Numbered from the stretch's first letter, positions 51,945 through 64,000 are shown. The stretch is DNA of 64,000 nucleotides from Anabas testudineus (GCF_900324465.2 NC_046615.1:23149361-23213360), one strand, 5' to 3'. The notes: generated by a model not told the origin, from the sequence alone. Numbers and translations are program-made.

Positions 51945-53935
51945 AACACTTCTAAAGCTGAAAGTGATGCAGAGTGTGAGAAGTTCTTAACCTATTTTAA
52001 TGATAAAATAGAATCAATCAGAGCTTCTGTTATCCCCAAATCCTCACCAGTCATAGTTTCACACCCTTTTAGAGAATGCACTTTAAGCCAGTTTCCTCCC
52101 ATCACCTTATTTGAGCTACTACAAACTGTCTCAAGCATGAAACCATCCTCCAGCCCAGTTGACGTCATTCCAACTAAGTTCTTAATCTCGATCATTGATT
52201 CGCTTGCTCCTTCTCTTCTCCTTCCCTGATTATTTTAAATACTTCTCTGTCCACTGGGATTGTGCCAGATTATTTTAAAATTGCATGTGTGCAACCTCTT
52301 TTGAAAAAACCTGGTCTAGATCCCTCATGCCCTGAAAACTACAGACCAATCTCCAAACTACCCTTCATATCAAAGATTTTAGAAAAGTACGTGTCTAAAC
52401 ACTTATTTCTAGCTGCAGACAATTATCACATCTTTGACGAATTGCAATCCATAGCACAGAGACCGCCCTACTGAAGGTAACTAATGACATTTTGTTGGCC
52501 TCCGATGCTGGTATGTGCTCTATTCTTTTCTCCTTGATCTTAGTGCTGCTTTTGATACAGTAGACCACCAAATTTTGTTAGACCGGCTAAAGCACTGGGC
52601 TGGAATAGAAGGCACTGCACTGGACTGGTTCTCCTCATACCTGTCCAACAGATCGTTTGTGTTACCGTTGATAACTACAAGTCATCTTTTTCTCCTGTAA
52701 AGTACGGAGTCCCACAAGGTTCAGTGCTGGGGCTAATCTTGTTCTATTTGTATATGCTCCCTTTGGGACATTCGCAAACATGGTGTTTCTTTTCATTGCT
52801 ATGCTGATGACACTCAGCTCTACTGTCCCTTTAAGATATCAGACCACGGGGGACTGAGTTCCTTACATCACTGTATAAATGAGATAAAAAACTGGATGGC
52901 TCAAAATTTCCTGTAGCTGAATTCTAACAAAACAGAAATAGTTGTCATCAGTCCACAACGTGTAGCCAAACACATTCTGCCCTGCACAGATTCTTTCTTA
53001 GATAATTCTAAGCCGTCTGCAAAAAGTCTTGGTGTTTGGTTTGATAGTAAACTTAACTTCGAGCATCATGTCACAAAGCTTGTCCAGACATGTCATTTCA
53101 TGACACTGAAGTAATCTTACACGCATTTATTTCCTCACGCCTTGACTATTGCAACAGTCTGTTCACGTCTCAGCCAGAAATCTATTAATCAGCTCCAGAT
53201 TGTTCAGAATTCAGCTGCAAGACTCTTAACTAGAAAAAGAAAATCACTCCTGTCTTAGCTTCCTTACACTGGCTGCCAGTATGTTTTAGGATTGATTTTA
53301 AGATTTTATTAATAACTTTTAAAGCTCTGCATGGCCTTTCCCCCAGCTATATATCCCAGCTTTTAAAGCCTTATGAGCCTGCACATAGCCTGAGATCCTC
53401 TGGTAGAAATCTTCTATATGTCCCTGATGTCAGAATGACAACTAGAGCTGACAGAGCCTTTTCACTTAGAGCCCCTAAACTCTGGAACAGCTTACCCGAG
53501 GATATAAGATCAGCTGACTCAGTAACATCTTTTAAAACTCTCCTTAAAACATACCTCTACCGGCGAACCTTTTGCGATCTTCTGTAAGCTAAAACAAATC
53601 TGTCCTTGGGAAGACTCTCCATTAGATTACAATGTCTTTACGTTGGAACTGGTCTCCCCAAGGACCGATGTGGTAGTTGTTTGTATTATTGTTTTGTTTG
53701 TATAGCTGTTTCCTGCTCCCCAACCGGTCGAGGCAGATGGCCGTTTAACTTGAGCCTGGTTCTGCTGGAGGTTTCTTCCCCTAGGGGGAGTTTTTCCTCT
53801 CCACTGTTTGCCTAGTGCTGCTCAAGTTGATCTTGTTGGGCTACATGTGTTTCTTCTCTGTCTTGTGAAGCACTTTGTAACATATGTTTAGAAAAGTGCT
53901 CTATAAATAAATTTATTGTTATTATTATTATAAAC
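51945..53935 (+). mobile_element. Decayed L2/CR1-like LINE
   Basis: The pieces in order encode the pre-RT region (EKFLTYFNDKIESIR), RT fingers (CPENYRPISKLPFISKILEK, from about 52340), [20 protein letters not shown] (52521-52580), the catalytic [10 protein letters not shown] motif (about 52797-52830) and the C-terminal thumb (LWNSLPEDIRSA near 53485). They lie in different frames with internal stops, so it is inactive. The 3' end carries CAACCGGTCGAGGCAGATGG at about 53718 and ends CTATAAATAAA followed by (TTA)n. It begins at the edge of satellite M2. The 5' end is truncated. Confidence 0.9.
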
Positions 53936-55580
53936 CAAAGGATTTCAGATTTATTTATTATTTATTTATTAGCAACATGCAGATTATTTAACTTTCATTG
54001 TGTTAGTGACTCAAACTGCTTTCAGACCATCAGGTTCTGTAAGTTTACAAGTCACCAGCTTCATGTACTTGAACCGGCATCAAACGGCTTCATGTACTCG
54101 TCACTAACAGACCTGACAAACTAAGTTTAGGATGTGGTCTTTGCTGTGGCGCCACCTGCAGGACAAACTGTTTTCTCACTTCATTAACATTGGTAGCACA
54201 GTACTGATTCTGACGTGTAATGAACCATTGAGCAGATTTTCAGTCCTGTTAAACAGCTCCTGTACCTCAGACAGAGATTTAAAGAGGAGCAGGTCAGTGA
54301 AGGATCATTAGGTCCAGCAGTGCTGAAGTGAGGAGCTTCAGGAGTCTGTTTGAGATGCAAATGTCCCACTCAGTCAGGCAGATCCACTCTCACACTTCAC
54401 ATCACACAGGATCCTCGTTCCACCTACTGTCACCTCCTGTGACCAGGAAACCAATTCAATTCAATTCAATTCAATTTTATTTGTAGAGCGCTTTTTACAA
54501 TTGACATTGTCACAAAGCAGCTTTACACAACCAAAGAACAGTACATGAACAAACCAGGAAAATACTTTTCAAACAGCGCTGATAGATGTACTGTATGACA
54601 GCTTCGTATTAGTATCATTAATATGATGAGTTTGTCATAACTGCAGGAATAATCAGCTGAATTGAATTAGGACTAAAAGTGAGGCGTACATTACAGTATT
54701 GACTTTACCACAGTGTTCATAGTATTGCAGAAGGCTTCTCAGTGACCTTTCTGCCCAGATAAAGAGGAATTTGAGGAGGAAGTTGTCAAATTTTACAGAA
54801 TGCTCATATTTATCAAATATTAATGCTCATTCCTTCTATTTTAAATTAAAATCAAGGTGCAACTTCAAGGACCCATCTTATATTTTGGGTTAATGACTGG
54901 ATGGAGGGATTTGAATGGTTTAAATACACTTCAGGAAAGTAAAGGTCAACCGATTTAACAAATAACAACAATAATTCTAACATTTCAACAACAAAATCAT
55001 GGCCAGATGGGCTAGAACTCTGTTTTTAGGTGTATTTACTTCTGATATTTACCCCTTTAAAGGGCAAATAAAGTCCTTTCAAATGTAGTTGTTTGTGTGT
55101 GTTTGGATTTTAAAGTTTTGTTTTCTGCCAAAATTAAGTCCTTAAAGTTAGATACAGTGAAAAACTGTCTGAAAAGCTAGCAGAATATTTCTTATACCTT
55201 TAAAATCACCTTCATTATGGAACAAATATACAATTTTAATTCATAAATTAAGTGAAAGTCAAGGTTAGGTTGAGTAAAGTGAATTGAAAGCAGAGGCTGC
55301 CAGGAAGGAAGGATGGATGATGATGTACTGTACTGTCATTAAAAGTAATAGTACTTGTATTAAAGGTTTTAAAAACTACAAAAAAATTAAGAAAATGTCT
55401 GTGTTGTTCTTTAATGCTGCTTCTTTACTTATTCCCATTTAAACTAAAACTAAGGACACATCAACAAATAACAAGGTTACATGACAATTAAAGGTTTTAA
55501 TGTGTGATAACTGTTCAGGAGTCAGAGCAGCTGAGTGTTTCCTCATCACCTTAAACCACATCACGGCAGACGTGGCCTTC
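53936..55580. other. Intergenic DNA with one retroposon tail
   Basis: No gene seen. It contains the minus-strand tail at 54451-54560. Confidence 0.6.
54451..54560 (-). mobile_element. L2/Rex1-like retroposon 3' tail, minus orientation
   Basis: It begins with (CAATT)n and TTTTATTTGTAGAGCGC. Reverse complemented it reads GCGCTCTACAAATAAAATTG with (GAATT)n, as in the element at 43.7 kb. Confidence 0.7.
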
Positions 55581-56324
55581 ATTGTGGCTCTTATCTCCTG
55601 TGAATGTCCCTGCCTGCTTATTGACAGAAGCAGCTAGATACACTCACACTTCATTATGGAGAGCAGTGACATCAGCAGCTCGGTGGGTTACCAGGATACC
55701 TGCAGAGAGGCCCGGCCGTCCAATTAAAACACAAGAAGAAGAAGAAGAAGAAGAAAAACAAGCTCCAGATCAGCTCAGAGATAATTATTACCAGACGGAG
55801 CTGCTGCTGCTGCTGCTTCAGTCCGTCTGCTGACACACGGAGACACAGACGAACAACAGGCTGCACACACACGGTGAGTCGACTCATAAAACAGAAGGTG
55901 TGAAGTGACAGAGCTGCTGCAGCTTAATGGGAAACTTCCTGATGTTACGATGAATGTGTGGTTTTATCTCTGTCATCTCTAAAGCATTTCTTCATTTCAC
56001 CAGTCAGGTCAGGTCGAGTTGGAAGGACGCACAACAGTTCAAATATGAACTAAAGGGCTGTTTGAACATTAAAAGTTAAAACTTATTTCTCTAAACATAA
56101 GGTCGTTAGATCAGATCAGAGCTGGAACCAGAGTGTAAACTACTTATTAATCATGTCTGAAGGTGCATGTGCAAATAATCTGATCCTTTGTGAGAATCTA
56201 CACAACTTCCTAATCACTGCTCTTCCCTGATTGGTTAAGAAGGTGATTTTAATGTTAGAAAATCATATTTCAAATTAGAAAATAAGCGAAAAATGTTGTG
56301 AACTGTAGCTGAAAGTACTTCTCT

Positions 56325-56470
56325 CACCGTTTGTCAAATATTCATTCACTATCCAAACAGCTTATTGTTTTAGCAGTGGAAGGCAGCTGGAGCCGACCCC
56401 AGCTGGTGTGTGAAAGGCAGGGTACAGGTTGGAGAGAGCTGGAGGAGCCACACAGAAAACCATGCAGCAC
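56325..56470 (+). mobile_element. Common fish dispersed repeat fragment
   Basis: CATTCACTATCCAAACAGCTTATT and then CAGCTGGAGCCGACCCCAGC and GAAAGGCAGGGTACA match a pattern I recognise as very common in fish genomes; the family name is uncertain. Confidence 0.5.
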
Positions 56471-56479
56471 ATTTGAACT

Positions 56480-56895
56480 GATTCAAGATTCAAGATTCAA
56501 AAAACTTTATTGATCCCAGAGGGAAATTGTTTTGCCTCATTACCATTGTTCTCAAAATAGACAGAAAGAAAAGGAACCACAACCAGGAAAGATCCAACAC
56601 CAACATAAATACACAATAACATCAATACAGAAAAACTCAATATATATACAGAATATGTAAATAGATAAATGAAATTGGGTCAATATATGCACAGCAAGGT
56701 TATGACAGTATCACTTCCCCCACACCTTACAGAGGGGGGAGGAATTGTACAGATTGATTGCCACAGGTAGAAAAGATCTCCTGTGGCGCTCTGATGACCT
56801 TCCAGTTTCCCGTTCTGCCCCAGTTACAGGACTGACCGACTGCACTTTCTGTATTTCGACCACTGCAAGCTCCCACGAAACCTTCTGCTAGTTTG
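56480..56895 (-). mobile_element. LINE 3' end on the minus strand
   Basis: The + strand begins GATTCAAGATTCAA and ACTTTATTGATCCC, the reverse of a LINE tail. On the minus strand a frame reads SERHRRSFLPVAINLYNSS before a stop, which is the C-terminal signature of ORF2 in several non-LTR families. It is 5'-truncated. Confidence 0.7.
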
Positions 56896-57329
56896 TGGAG
56901 GTGTGGGAAGAAATGGTCAGCCTGGAAGTAAAGTATGAGTTAATTGGTGATTATGAATGTTTGTGGTTTGACCATCTCCCCCCGTGCAATGCTGTGAACT
57001 GAAACATAAATTACTTTCAGAGTTTGTGGGAAAAAACATACACAGCGGTGTGCACACGATTTAGGCACTTTAGATATTTCTCCATCATCAGTATCATCAG
57101 GGAGATGATTCTGCACCGTGACAGCAAAGCTGAGCACAGACAGAGTCATAAAGAGCTACTGTAGGTTCAGAGACCAGAAAAACACAGTGAGTGAGTGGAT
57201 TTTCCTTTCCAGCCATGCAACAACACTGAATGTACCTAAAAACAGTAAAGTTATGAAGTGCAGCATTTAAAAAGCCATTTTCAGTCAGTGGGAATAAACC
57301 ATCAAGTTATTGTTCGAGAGGCGTTAGGT

Positions 57330-57480
57330 TTACTGCTCTGCACCAGCCGCTGACATAGAATTCATTGACGGAGTCGTCGATCCCGCCCATGTAGAAGACG
57401 CCGGTACATTCATCGAGTAACGTTTAAATCAAGGCTCATTTTGCCGCTGACCTAGCCTTCCAGGTAGTTTTCCTAACAAA
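57330..57480 (+). promoter_or_regulatory. Candidate non-coding exon 1 of the pseudophosphatase gene
   Basis: A CpG-rich block ends at CTAACAAA|GTGAGTAT (donor 57481-57486). The next coding exon starts after CTGTCAGCAG at 58220, giving a 740-base first intron. The start point is unknown. Confidence 0.45.
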
Positions 57481-57839
57481 GTGAGTATATTTTTGTTCTT
57501 TAAAACTCATTAAACTTGAACCTCCGGCGCTCAAACACTGACTCGGTTCATTTAACAACTTATTCTCTGAACTGTTTGACTTACAGTGACTGTCGTGATG
57601 GTTTATTCAACCTGGAAGGCTAAATTCAGGGTACATCACTTCCCTTGGCTGAACCTGCATCGCCGCCGTCGGTGCTGGTGAAGGTGTTTGGTAGAAAGCC
57701 AGCGAGTTACCGGCTAAATCTGAATAAATTACCACATTTATCGTGTTTGTCACTGACATTAGCCGTTGTGGTTTAGTCACGGACAAACACTCGATGCTGC
57801 TGTAGTTGTTGTTCATGTGTAATGGGCTGCAGTACCCAC

Positions 57840-58130
57840 AAACCAGCCGCAAACAGCGGGTAGTTATGCTAACAAGCGGCGGTTAGCTTGCTAACGCTTT
57901 AGCCGATATGTGAACCGCTCCGACCGTCATGTTAGCGCTGTCCTCCGGTGTGTTTGCTGTAGCTTGTTGCGGCCTCACTCCCCCCACCGGGGCAAAAATA
58001 ACTCGCGGTTAGAGCCTCCTCCAGCGCGCAAACATGACTCACTCACAGTGAGCTAATGTTAGCGGGCTGCTCCTAGCGGCTAACTAGCTAACTAGTGATG
58101 CAAGTGTCAGTCCACGCCTGGAGGAGCTGA
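57840..58130 (+). promoter_or_regulatory. CpG-rich region with GTTAGC/GCTAAC motif cluster
   Basis: Many GCTAAC and GTTAGC hexamers occur, including CTAACTAGCTAACTAG, amid raised CpG content. It is probably an alternative promoter or intronic enhancer of the pseudophosphatase gene. Confidence 0.45.
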
Positions 58131-58230
58131 AGTCATGTCTGTCCGATGGAGCTGAAGTGTTGCTCGGCTTGGCAAAGATGACGGGCCACCTGAGCCGGGT
58201 TTTTGTGCCTCTGTCAGCAGGAGGGGGAAC

Positions 58231-60463
58231 ATGGAAGCCGAAGAAGAGTGGAACAAAGACCTGAGTTCACACAAACTGCTGGATAAAAAGGTGCTCTGCA
58301 GGCAGAATGGCAGGATCGGTAAGACTGCAGCTTTAAAATGATCAGCATCATCCAAGCAGACTCGTACATTTTGTTAAGTTTACTGCAAGGTGACCTCTCC
58401 TCTGCAGGCATAGTGAGAACCCTCCACAGCCTGTTGAAAACCCAGAACACACTGCAGATTCAGTCCATCACCCGCTCAGAATGTGCAGGTAGGTGAAGTG
58501 GAAAGTCTGTGTTGGTAAATCTGATGGTTTTTAGCTTGTTGTGCCGGCAGGTTGGAGAAAGACCTGGATAGTGTAGGTCTGCTTCTGCATCCCATCAACT
58601 GAGGCCTTCTAGTACAGAACATCTGAAAAGTGACTTTGAGGATCAGTCGGTTGGAGGAGCCCCAGCTTTTGTACTTAAAGTCTCTGAGGAAGCATTTTAT
58701 TTTGAAAGAGATGTGCCCAAAACTATTAATTAAATTGAGTTTATTTAATGCCAGATCATAACAAATCTAATTTCAAAGCACTCTACAGTGTCAGGATTAA
58801 GACCTTACAGAACATATTGATATAACAATACACAGATCTATGTAGAAAACCCCAAAAATCTGCATTTTTTGTTCATTTATTAGTCTGCCTGATGATTTTT
58901 ATGTGTGCACACAAGTAGAATCAGATAAACCTGCATTTATGTGCAAAACTGATCATACAGATGACTGATGTATAGCTCTGGCATATCGTCTTGTGTCACA
59001 GGCTCCTGTCCAAATCTGATGATGAGTAGGACTGAGCATGCCGATGCGAGGCCCGTCCCCGTGGCCCTCACCCCCCAGCTCCCTCCCAGAGCCCACCGGC
59101 CCCTCTGCGTGTCAGTCTCCTCTGACAGCAGCGGACGCTTCAAAGCTCTGGAGACACAGGAGTGGAAGAACAACCTCAAAGCTCAGGTAGATCAACTAAT
59201 TTACACTCACTGTCTCTATTTTTAAAAATTCAATGCTGGAAATAAATTTTACTTAAGTAAGTAAATTAGTTTCTTGTGGACATGAAGACCTTGTTCTGTT
59301 CAGAAGCTATAAAAGTGGAGAAGCACGTTCATATTTAAATAAAAATAGGATCATAGGAGTTTTGTAGGACTACAACCCAATTCATATAGAAATATTTGGT
59401 GCAGGTGGAGTGACGTTAATACAATACAAATTAATTGTAATCCTATTCGAAGCATATCGCTTGTGTGAATCACCATCCCATAGTGGAATAAAAAAGTTTA
59501 ACAACTTTTATGCTCTGGTCTTTAAAATGTCAGGATCAGGTCATGACTGAAAAACTCATCGCATGTGTGTGTTTCTTGCAGATGGAGCAGGCTCACAGTG
59601 CAGGAGCTGCCAGCAGCACCGGCTCTCTGGAGCGAGCCTCTTTGTTCTGTGCCTCAGCTTCCACCACAGCATCCAGCTCCGGTCTGTCCAGCCCAGTAGA
59701 GATCCTCAGCAAGAGCAAATCTTCCAGCCGCTTTTCTCTTTTCTCTCCGCCCTGGAATAGCAGCTCTGAGTCCGACTCCAACCCTCCGTCCCGCTCAGGC
59801 TCTAAGAAGTTGCGCAACTACAGCAGGAGAGCTGCCACGGGGCCGGCAGGTGCCAGAGGTCCTGACATAACAGAGACCAAATCCAGCGGACCTGAACACT
59901 TTCAGTACTCTGAACCTGTCATCTCCAAGGTGACGGATTACATCTATGTTGGTAACCTGAACGCGGCATACAACGGGCGCACCCTGTGCCGCAACAACAT
60001 CGACAGCATCATCGACATGAGCAGCGTGCCGGGAGAACTTGGCCCCAGTCTCAGCCTCATACCCTGTACCTGCTCCCGCGGCGCCCGCCACAGCTGGTCC
60101 CGCCTCAAGGTGGACATTGGAAATGTGCCGGATGCTCTAGGCGACGGCCCGGCCCTGAGACAGCGCTGCTTCGAGGACATCAACGAGTGCATCAATGCCT
60201 CCACAGAGAAAAGGAAGCGTGTCCTGGTCCACTGTCGGGATGGTTTCTCTTTGGCACCGACGTGTATCATTCAGTACCTGATGGTGAAGCAGAACATGAG
60301 GCTCATCGCAGCCTACGAGCTGCTGAGAGCCAAGTACCCAGTCAACATCAGGGAGTGCCACCAAAACGTGCTGGTGAGCCTGGAGAGGGCGCTGCGGCCC
60401 GAAGGAAACGTCGACCCAGAGTGCTTCAAACAGGCCATCTCACGCAAAGTGGCATGGACCTGA
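58231..60463 (+). CDS. STYX-like dual-specificity pseudophosphatase
   Basis: Four coding exons (58231-58318, 58408-58488, 59002-59186, 59582-60463) join in frame to 411 aa. The first 118 residues have no recognised domain. Residues 125-190 are rich in Ser and probably disordered. Residues about 225-400 form a dual-specificity phosphatase fold (SKVTDYIYVGNLNAA start, then VLVHCRDGFSLAPTCIIQYL). The P-loop keeps C336 but the required arginine at position 342 is leucine, so HCX5R is broken and catalysis is not expected; a binding or scaffold role as in STYX is the inference. The start ATG is the first in the exon after acceptor 58220. Intron 2 holds a retroposon tail. I do not recognise the exact vertebrate orthologue. 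Confidence 0.85.
58727..58835 (-). mobile_element. Rex1-like retroposon tail in intron 2 of the pseudophosphatase gene
   Basis: Reverse complemented it reads CTGTAAGGTCTTAATCCTG, then ACACTGTAGAGTGC, matching the 43.6-kb element (CTGTAAGGTCTTAAACCTT, ACACTGTAAAGTGC). It is truncated. Confidence 0.65.
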
Positions 60464-63371
60464 CGTGGTTCCACAACATGCTCGGCTGCTGCTCGAGGGC
60501 TCTTTGTTCCTTGAACCTCCCCTTGTATTAGATATTTTCCCACAGACAACCCAGGGCAGCTGTACCTTACCCTGTGGATATTGTTGTCCCTACTTGAGTT
60601 CAGTGGCTGTAAAAGTTTTGATGTATTTCCTCTTCAAACCTGTAAATGTGACTCGTCTGTGGTGCCTCCTCCCTCCCCACTGAACAGGAGACGCAATAGA
60701 CTTTGGTATACAGATTTAATAGTGTTGGCTGTATGGTTAATATAGTCCTGCTTCAGTTCTGTGCCATGCTGTCGTGGTGGTGCTCTCTATCAGGGGAATT
60801 TCTTAATGAGAGATCTCAGGAGATTATTGATGTCAGTCCAGTGCAGCATGAAAAATTAATCTGCGGTTCAGTTGACACCAGGCACTAAAATGCATCTTAA
60901 GCTATTTTCACATATGCAGACTTTGTACTAGGGGGCTCGCAGGATGATGTCCAGGTAGATGTCCGAGCTGAATAACGATTCTCACATGCAGCTCACCATG
61001 GTAAAGGCCTGAGATGTTCAGGGTGTCTGTGCAAGTGTGAAAGCAGCTTTAGCGAGGTGTGGGTGTGTGGGTGTGTTGGTGTGGGTGTGTGTGGGTGTGT
61101 GGGTGTTTGTGGTAGAGGTGGAAACCATGATACAGACATCCATGGTCTTGCATGCCACTGATCTTATATTAATCCTTCCTGATGCCCTCAGCGTCGACAC
61201 AGGTCCCTGATAGGCTTTGTATTACGAAAGTAGCATTGTGTCCAAAGTGACGGTAGTGACAGCTACTGAGCTGCTTCTCTGGTGCGCTACTTTCATTGAC
61301 AGTAAAAAGTGTCAGATATCTGTGGTGTGAGCCCTTCAAGAAGAGCATTGAGTGTAGGTCATGTGGCCCCAATCCCAAAAAAGGAAAACAGCCCATAGTT
61401 TTGGGCAGTATGGCTAAAGGTTTGTCTTGATTCTACAGCAGGCAGATGTGACACACATGGACAGTAGGGGTGGATGATATAGTTATCATGAAAATAAAAA
61501 AATAAAAAAATACTGAGCAACATTTCATCACTGATTGCAGCTTTCCGACAGAAGCCTTTAGTAGTACAGGCACGATGCATTCAGGTACTGCCTTTTATAT
61601 CACTTTCATTTTCAGTTGGACTTTAGGTAGACCTTCATTAAAAGATGGGGCAGCATCACTCTGTAATCATCTCTCCCTCAGTCAGCTGTATACACATGTA
61701 CCCATGGGAGAGGTTAAACCTCCGTATTACAGTATCAGACACTGAGCTTGTTGTCGTCCAAACATCAATGCGTCACTGTGTCGTTCATCTACTGGTGTTA
61801 TCGTGTAAGGTGTGATGGAACACTTCTCTAGGGCACAACCTACTGGTCCGCTTGCCTAGGATTTCTTAAGAGACCTTGTGGGCTTTAATCCAGATGCAGT
61901 TATGTTTTCATTAAGGTGTCTTTCACCAAATAAGTTCCATACACTACACATTTGCTTTGCATGAGACGAGCACAACATCCAAATAGGGAGATAATCAAGA
62001 CCTAGCTTCACAGCACATCGAGTAGACAAAACTCCAGGATACCTTCATATGTGAAATGAGTTATTGGAGCCTGATCTACACTCTTTCTACTGAAAATATA
62101 TCATTTTAACATGAACATGAAATCGCAATTCAGGTTACTCAAGATGCATTTTAGAAATATTCATGCCAGGTTTGAACTGCAGACTGTTATAGATTTTGAC
62201 CCCATCTGCAGAGATTTGACAGTGAAACAAGTACGTGGCCAATATTTAGCTGTTTTTCTTCCTTAAAATCTCTTTTGTTACTAGAAAGTAGCTTTGATTT
62301 AGTAGATGTTAAAACAGATGTATTGGTTGAACCCTGTTAAAGTGAAGCTGCATTTCTGCTGCTGCAGGACGTACATGTGATTTGGCATCATAGGATCTGT
62401 CGCCTCTGACTGGATAATATTACTGATTAATCTGCTTCTGTCACAAGAAGGAACTTTGCACATGGACACATGATTTCAATCTAACCTGCTTCTGTTGTTT
62501 GTGACTTTTTTTTTATGATGTTTGTGTTTTTGGAGGTTATACTAGATAGAAGTTGAACGCCCGACCTCTCCTCTGTGAGGAAGACTGTAGCCTCTAGTTC
62601 AGCCACAGTTTGTTGGGTCAAATCTCTCCAGTGGTGCTCAGACTGTGTTATTAGTGAATTTGAACTTCAGTGTATGCAGTAAAGTTGGGAAAATGATGTT
62701 CATCTCTGTAGATTAGCAGTATTAGTTTATCGGTACCACTGAAGTGTGTGAGGGTTTCCGCTGCAGGAGGTGTGTTTGCACTACTTACAGGGTTGTTTAA
62801 AATGCAAAGTACTGCCTTTTATTTCAACATTGTTTTAATTGTTGTGTTTTTTCAATATGGCTGATGACATTTCAGAACTACAGCACCTAAGTTTGACAGT
62901 GACATATTCATTAGAACATCAGGATGAAGATAATGGTTCAGTTCAAGTGTTTACATGTGTGGTACATGATTTTTATTTTTTCCTCAGTTTACATTATTTG
63001 TGTGATTGTTGTGTAAAACCACCATCAAATCAAGTCTGAACATGAACCTTTTTAAATATTTCACGCTTTTCTGAAGACAGTTGTTTGTTTGTTTTCTCTA
63101 GGTCCTTTTAAAGCACTCATAATCAATACCATAACTTTTAACACAACAGTTGGCTGCGGCTAACTTAAATGATCATTATTCAATTTTTATTTTTTAAGTA
63201 TGACTTGGTGTAAAACATTGAAAAGTGTTCTGCAGTATCTCATTTTGTGTTGGCAAAGCCCAAAGATATTTTATTTACAGAGCGAAGCAGCAAATCTTCG
63301 CATCAGACAAACTGGAACCAGAGAATATGAAGTATTTCTGCTTTAGTGATTGATGTAAATGAAACAATAAA
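60464..63371 (+). other. Likely long 3' UTR of the pseudophosphatase gene
   Basis: No coding gene seen over 2.9 kb. A (GT)n-like GTGGGTGTG tract lies at about 61058-61110. The first good poly(A) signal I see is AATAAA at 63366-63371. Whether transcription really runs this far is unknown; ORFs in the region lack recognisable homology. Confidence 0.4.
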
Positions 63372-64000
63372 TCATCCAGTAGTTTCCACATTAGTTTGAG
63401 TATTCAGTGGGTTCAAGTGTTCTTACACCCAGTGCTACAGACACTACTGAGAAAACTGTTGTGGTCTAACATCAACTGTGTCTTTGAATATTTGTGGGAG
63501 GGTGTATATTGGTGAAAAGACCCAGCTTTGTTAGCTTAAACTAGATTTCAGACACCTGAAAGAGTACATCAGCATCCCAAAATAAATCAAAGTATTGAGC
63601 AGAAGTTTAGTTTTATCAAATACATTATTATGATTATTAGCTTAATGAGGCAGATAAGTGATGTGACATATTTCACAGTGTAAAGGTCGTCGTAATCTGG
63701 TTAAGAGTGTAAATGCAGTAGTGGATGGTCACGGTGACTTTTGAACTCTACTTGGATGGACAGGCCTGAAGTAGTCTGCCGGGTTTTGCTGCATTTCTTC
63801 CTCTGCTTTCTATGTTTGTGCAGGTGACAGCTAGTGACGTAGGAAGGATGCTGTTTGGGTGGCAGTGAGTGAACGGACGGGGCTGATGAGGTCTGTTTTC
63901 AACTTGCTAAATGTGGTCATTAGTCTGCAGGTCGGGTTAGCATCGTCAGCTTCTGTTAGCCTCTCCCTCCGGTCTTTCTAATTCTGCCCCAAAAATGCAT
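63372..64000. other. Window end, unassigned
   Basis: No gene recognised. The last 70 bases contain GTTAGC twice, as at the 5' ends of the genes at 26 and 58 kb, so another promoter may lie near the edge. Confidence 0.35.

Larger units (their letters stand above)
55582..57300. other. Intergenic DNA with candidate exon and repeat fragments
   Basis: A GC-richer stretch with a (GAA)n run (55735-55754) ends at a good donor, CACACACG|GTGAGTCG, near 55873, so it may be a first exon of an unidentified + strand gene. Repeat fragments follow at 56325-56470 and 56480-56895. Confidence 0.4.

Noticed and set aside
59986-60531. 181-codon open frame overlapping the pseudophosphatase
   Set aside because: Second-frame shadow of a GC-rich exon. 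The domain motifs lie in the other frame.

Overview
The window reads as nuclear DNA of a teleost fish, probably a percomorph. It has spliced vertebrate genes with GT-AG introns, a tandem array of fish-type bloodthirsty/TRIM39-like genes, L2/Rex1-like retroposon tails, long microsatellites and CpG-rich promoters beside AT-rich intergenic DNA. I saw no prokaryotic operons, CRISPR arrays, rRNA or tRNA genes. Family names come from recognising protein motifs by eye; no database search was run.

Layout. (1) 1-25 kb: seven tandem TRIM copies on the + strand, starting at 768, 4617, 8247, 12055, 16100, 19754 and 22689. Most have a non-coding first exon with a GTGAGTACAG-type donor and one coding exon encoding RING, coiled coil and B30.2. 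Only the 8247 copy keeps B-boxes. Four copies look whole (8247, 12055, 19754, 22689), two carry local frameshifts (768, 16100), and one (4617) is riddled with small indels. The stretch 2157-7455 repeats 9750-14985 with almost only indel differences, which looks like unpolished sequence rather than evolution. (2) 25.8-32.3 kb: a complete 14-exon dihydrolipoamide dehydrogenase gene (dld), 508 aa, with CRE and NRF1-like sites upstream. (3) 33.6-40.4 kb: a synaptotagmin, best fit syt8, with eight coding exons and 426 aa. (4) 41.6-44.1 kb, minus strand: an ENDOD1-like secreted nuclease gene with three apparent frameshifts. (5) 46.6-51.9 kb: a 968-bp tandem repeat interleaved with a pentanucleotide (ACTAT-type) satellite. 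(6) 51.9-53.9 kb: a decayed L2/CR1-like LINE. (7) 54-57.3 kb: dispersed repeat fragments. (8) 57.3-60.5 kb and beyond: a STYX-like pseudophosphatase gene, 411 aa, with a long 3' region to about 63.4 kb.

The genes do not form a pathway. The TRIM block is a rapidly evolving, probably antiviral E3-ligase cluster in which RING and coiled coil are homogenised, B30.2 is diversified, and the B-box and PRY modules are optional. dld is mitochondrial core metabolism, syt8 is membrane trafficking, and the pseudophosphatase is probably regulatory. The most notable observations are the exact 321-bp B-box excision between 7-bp repeats, the mosaic domain architecture, an ISRE-like site, the noisy duplicated segment, the interleaved tandem repeats, loss of C2A calcium ligands in the synaptotagmin, and a phosphatase P-loop without its arginine.
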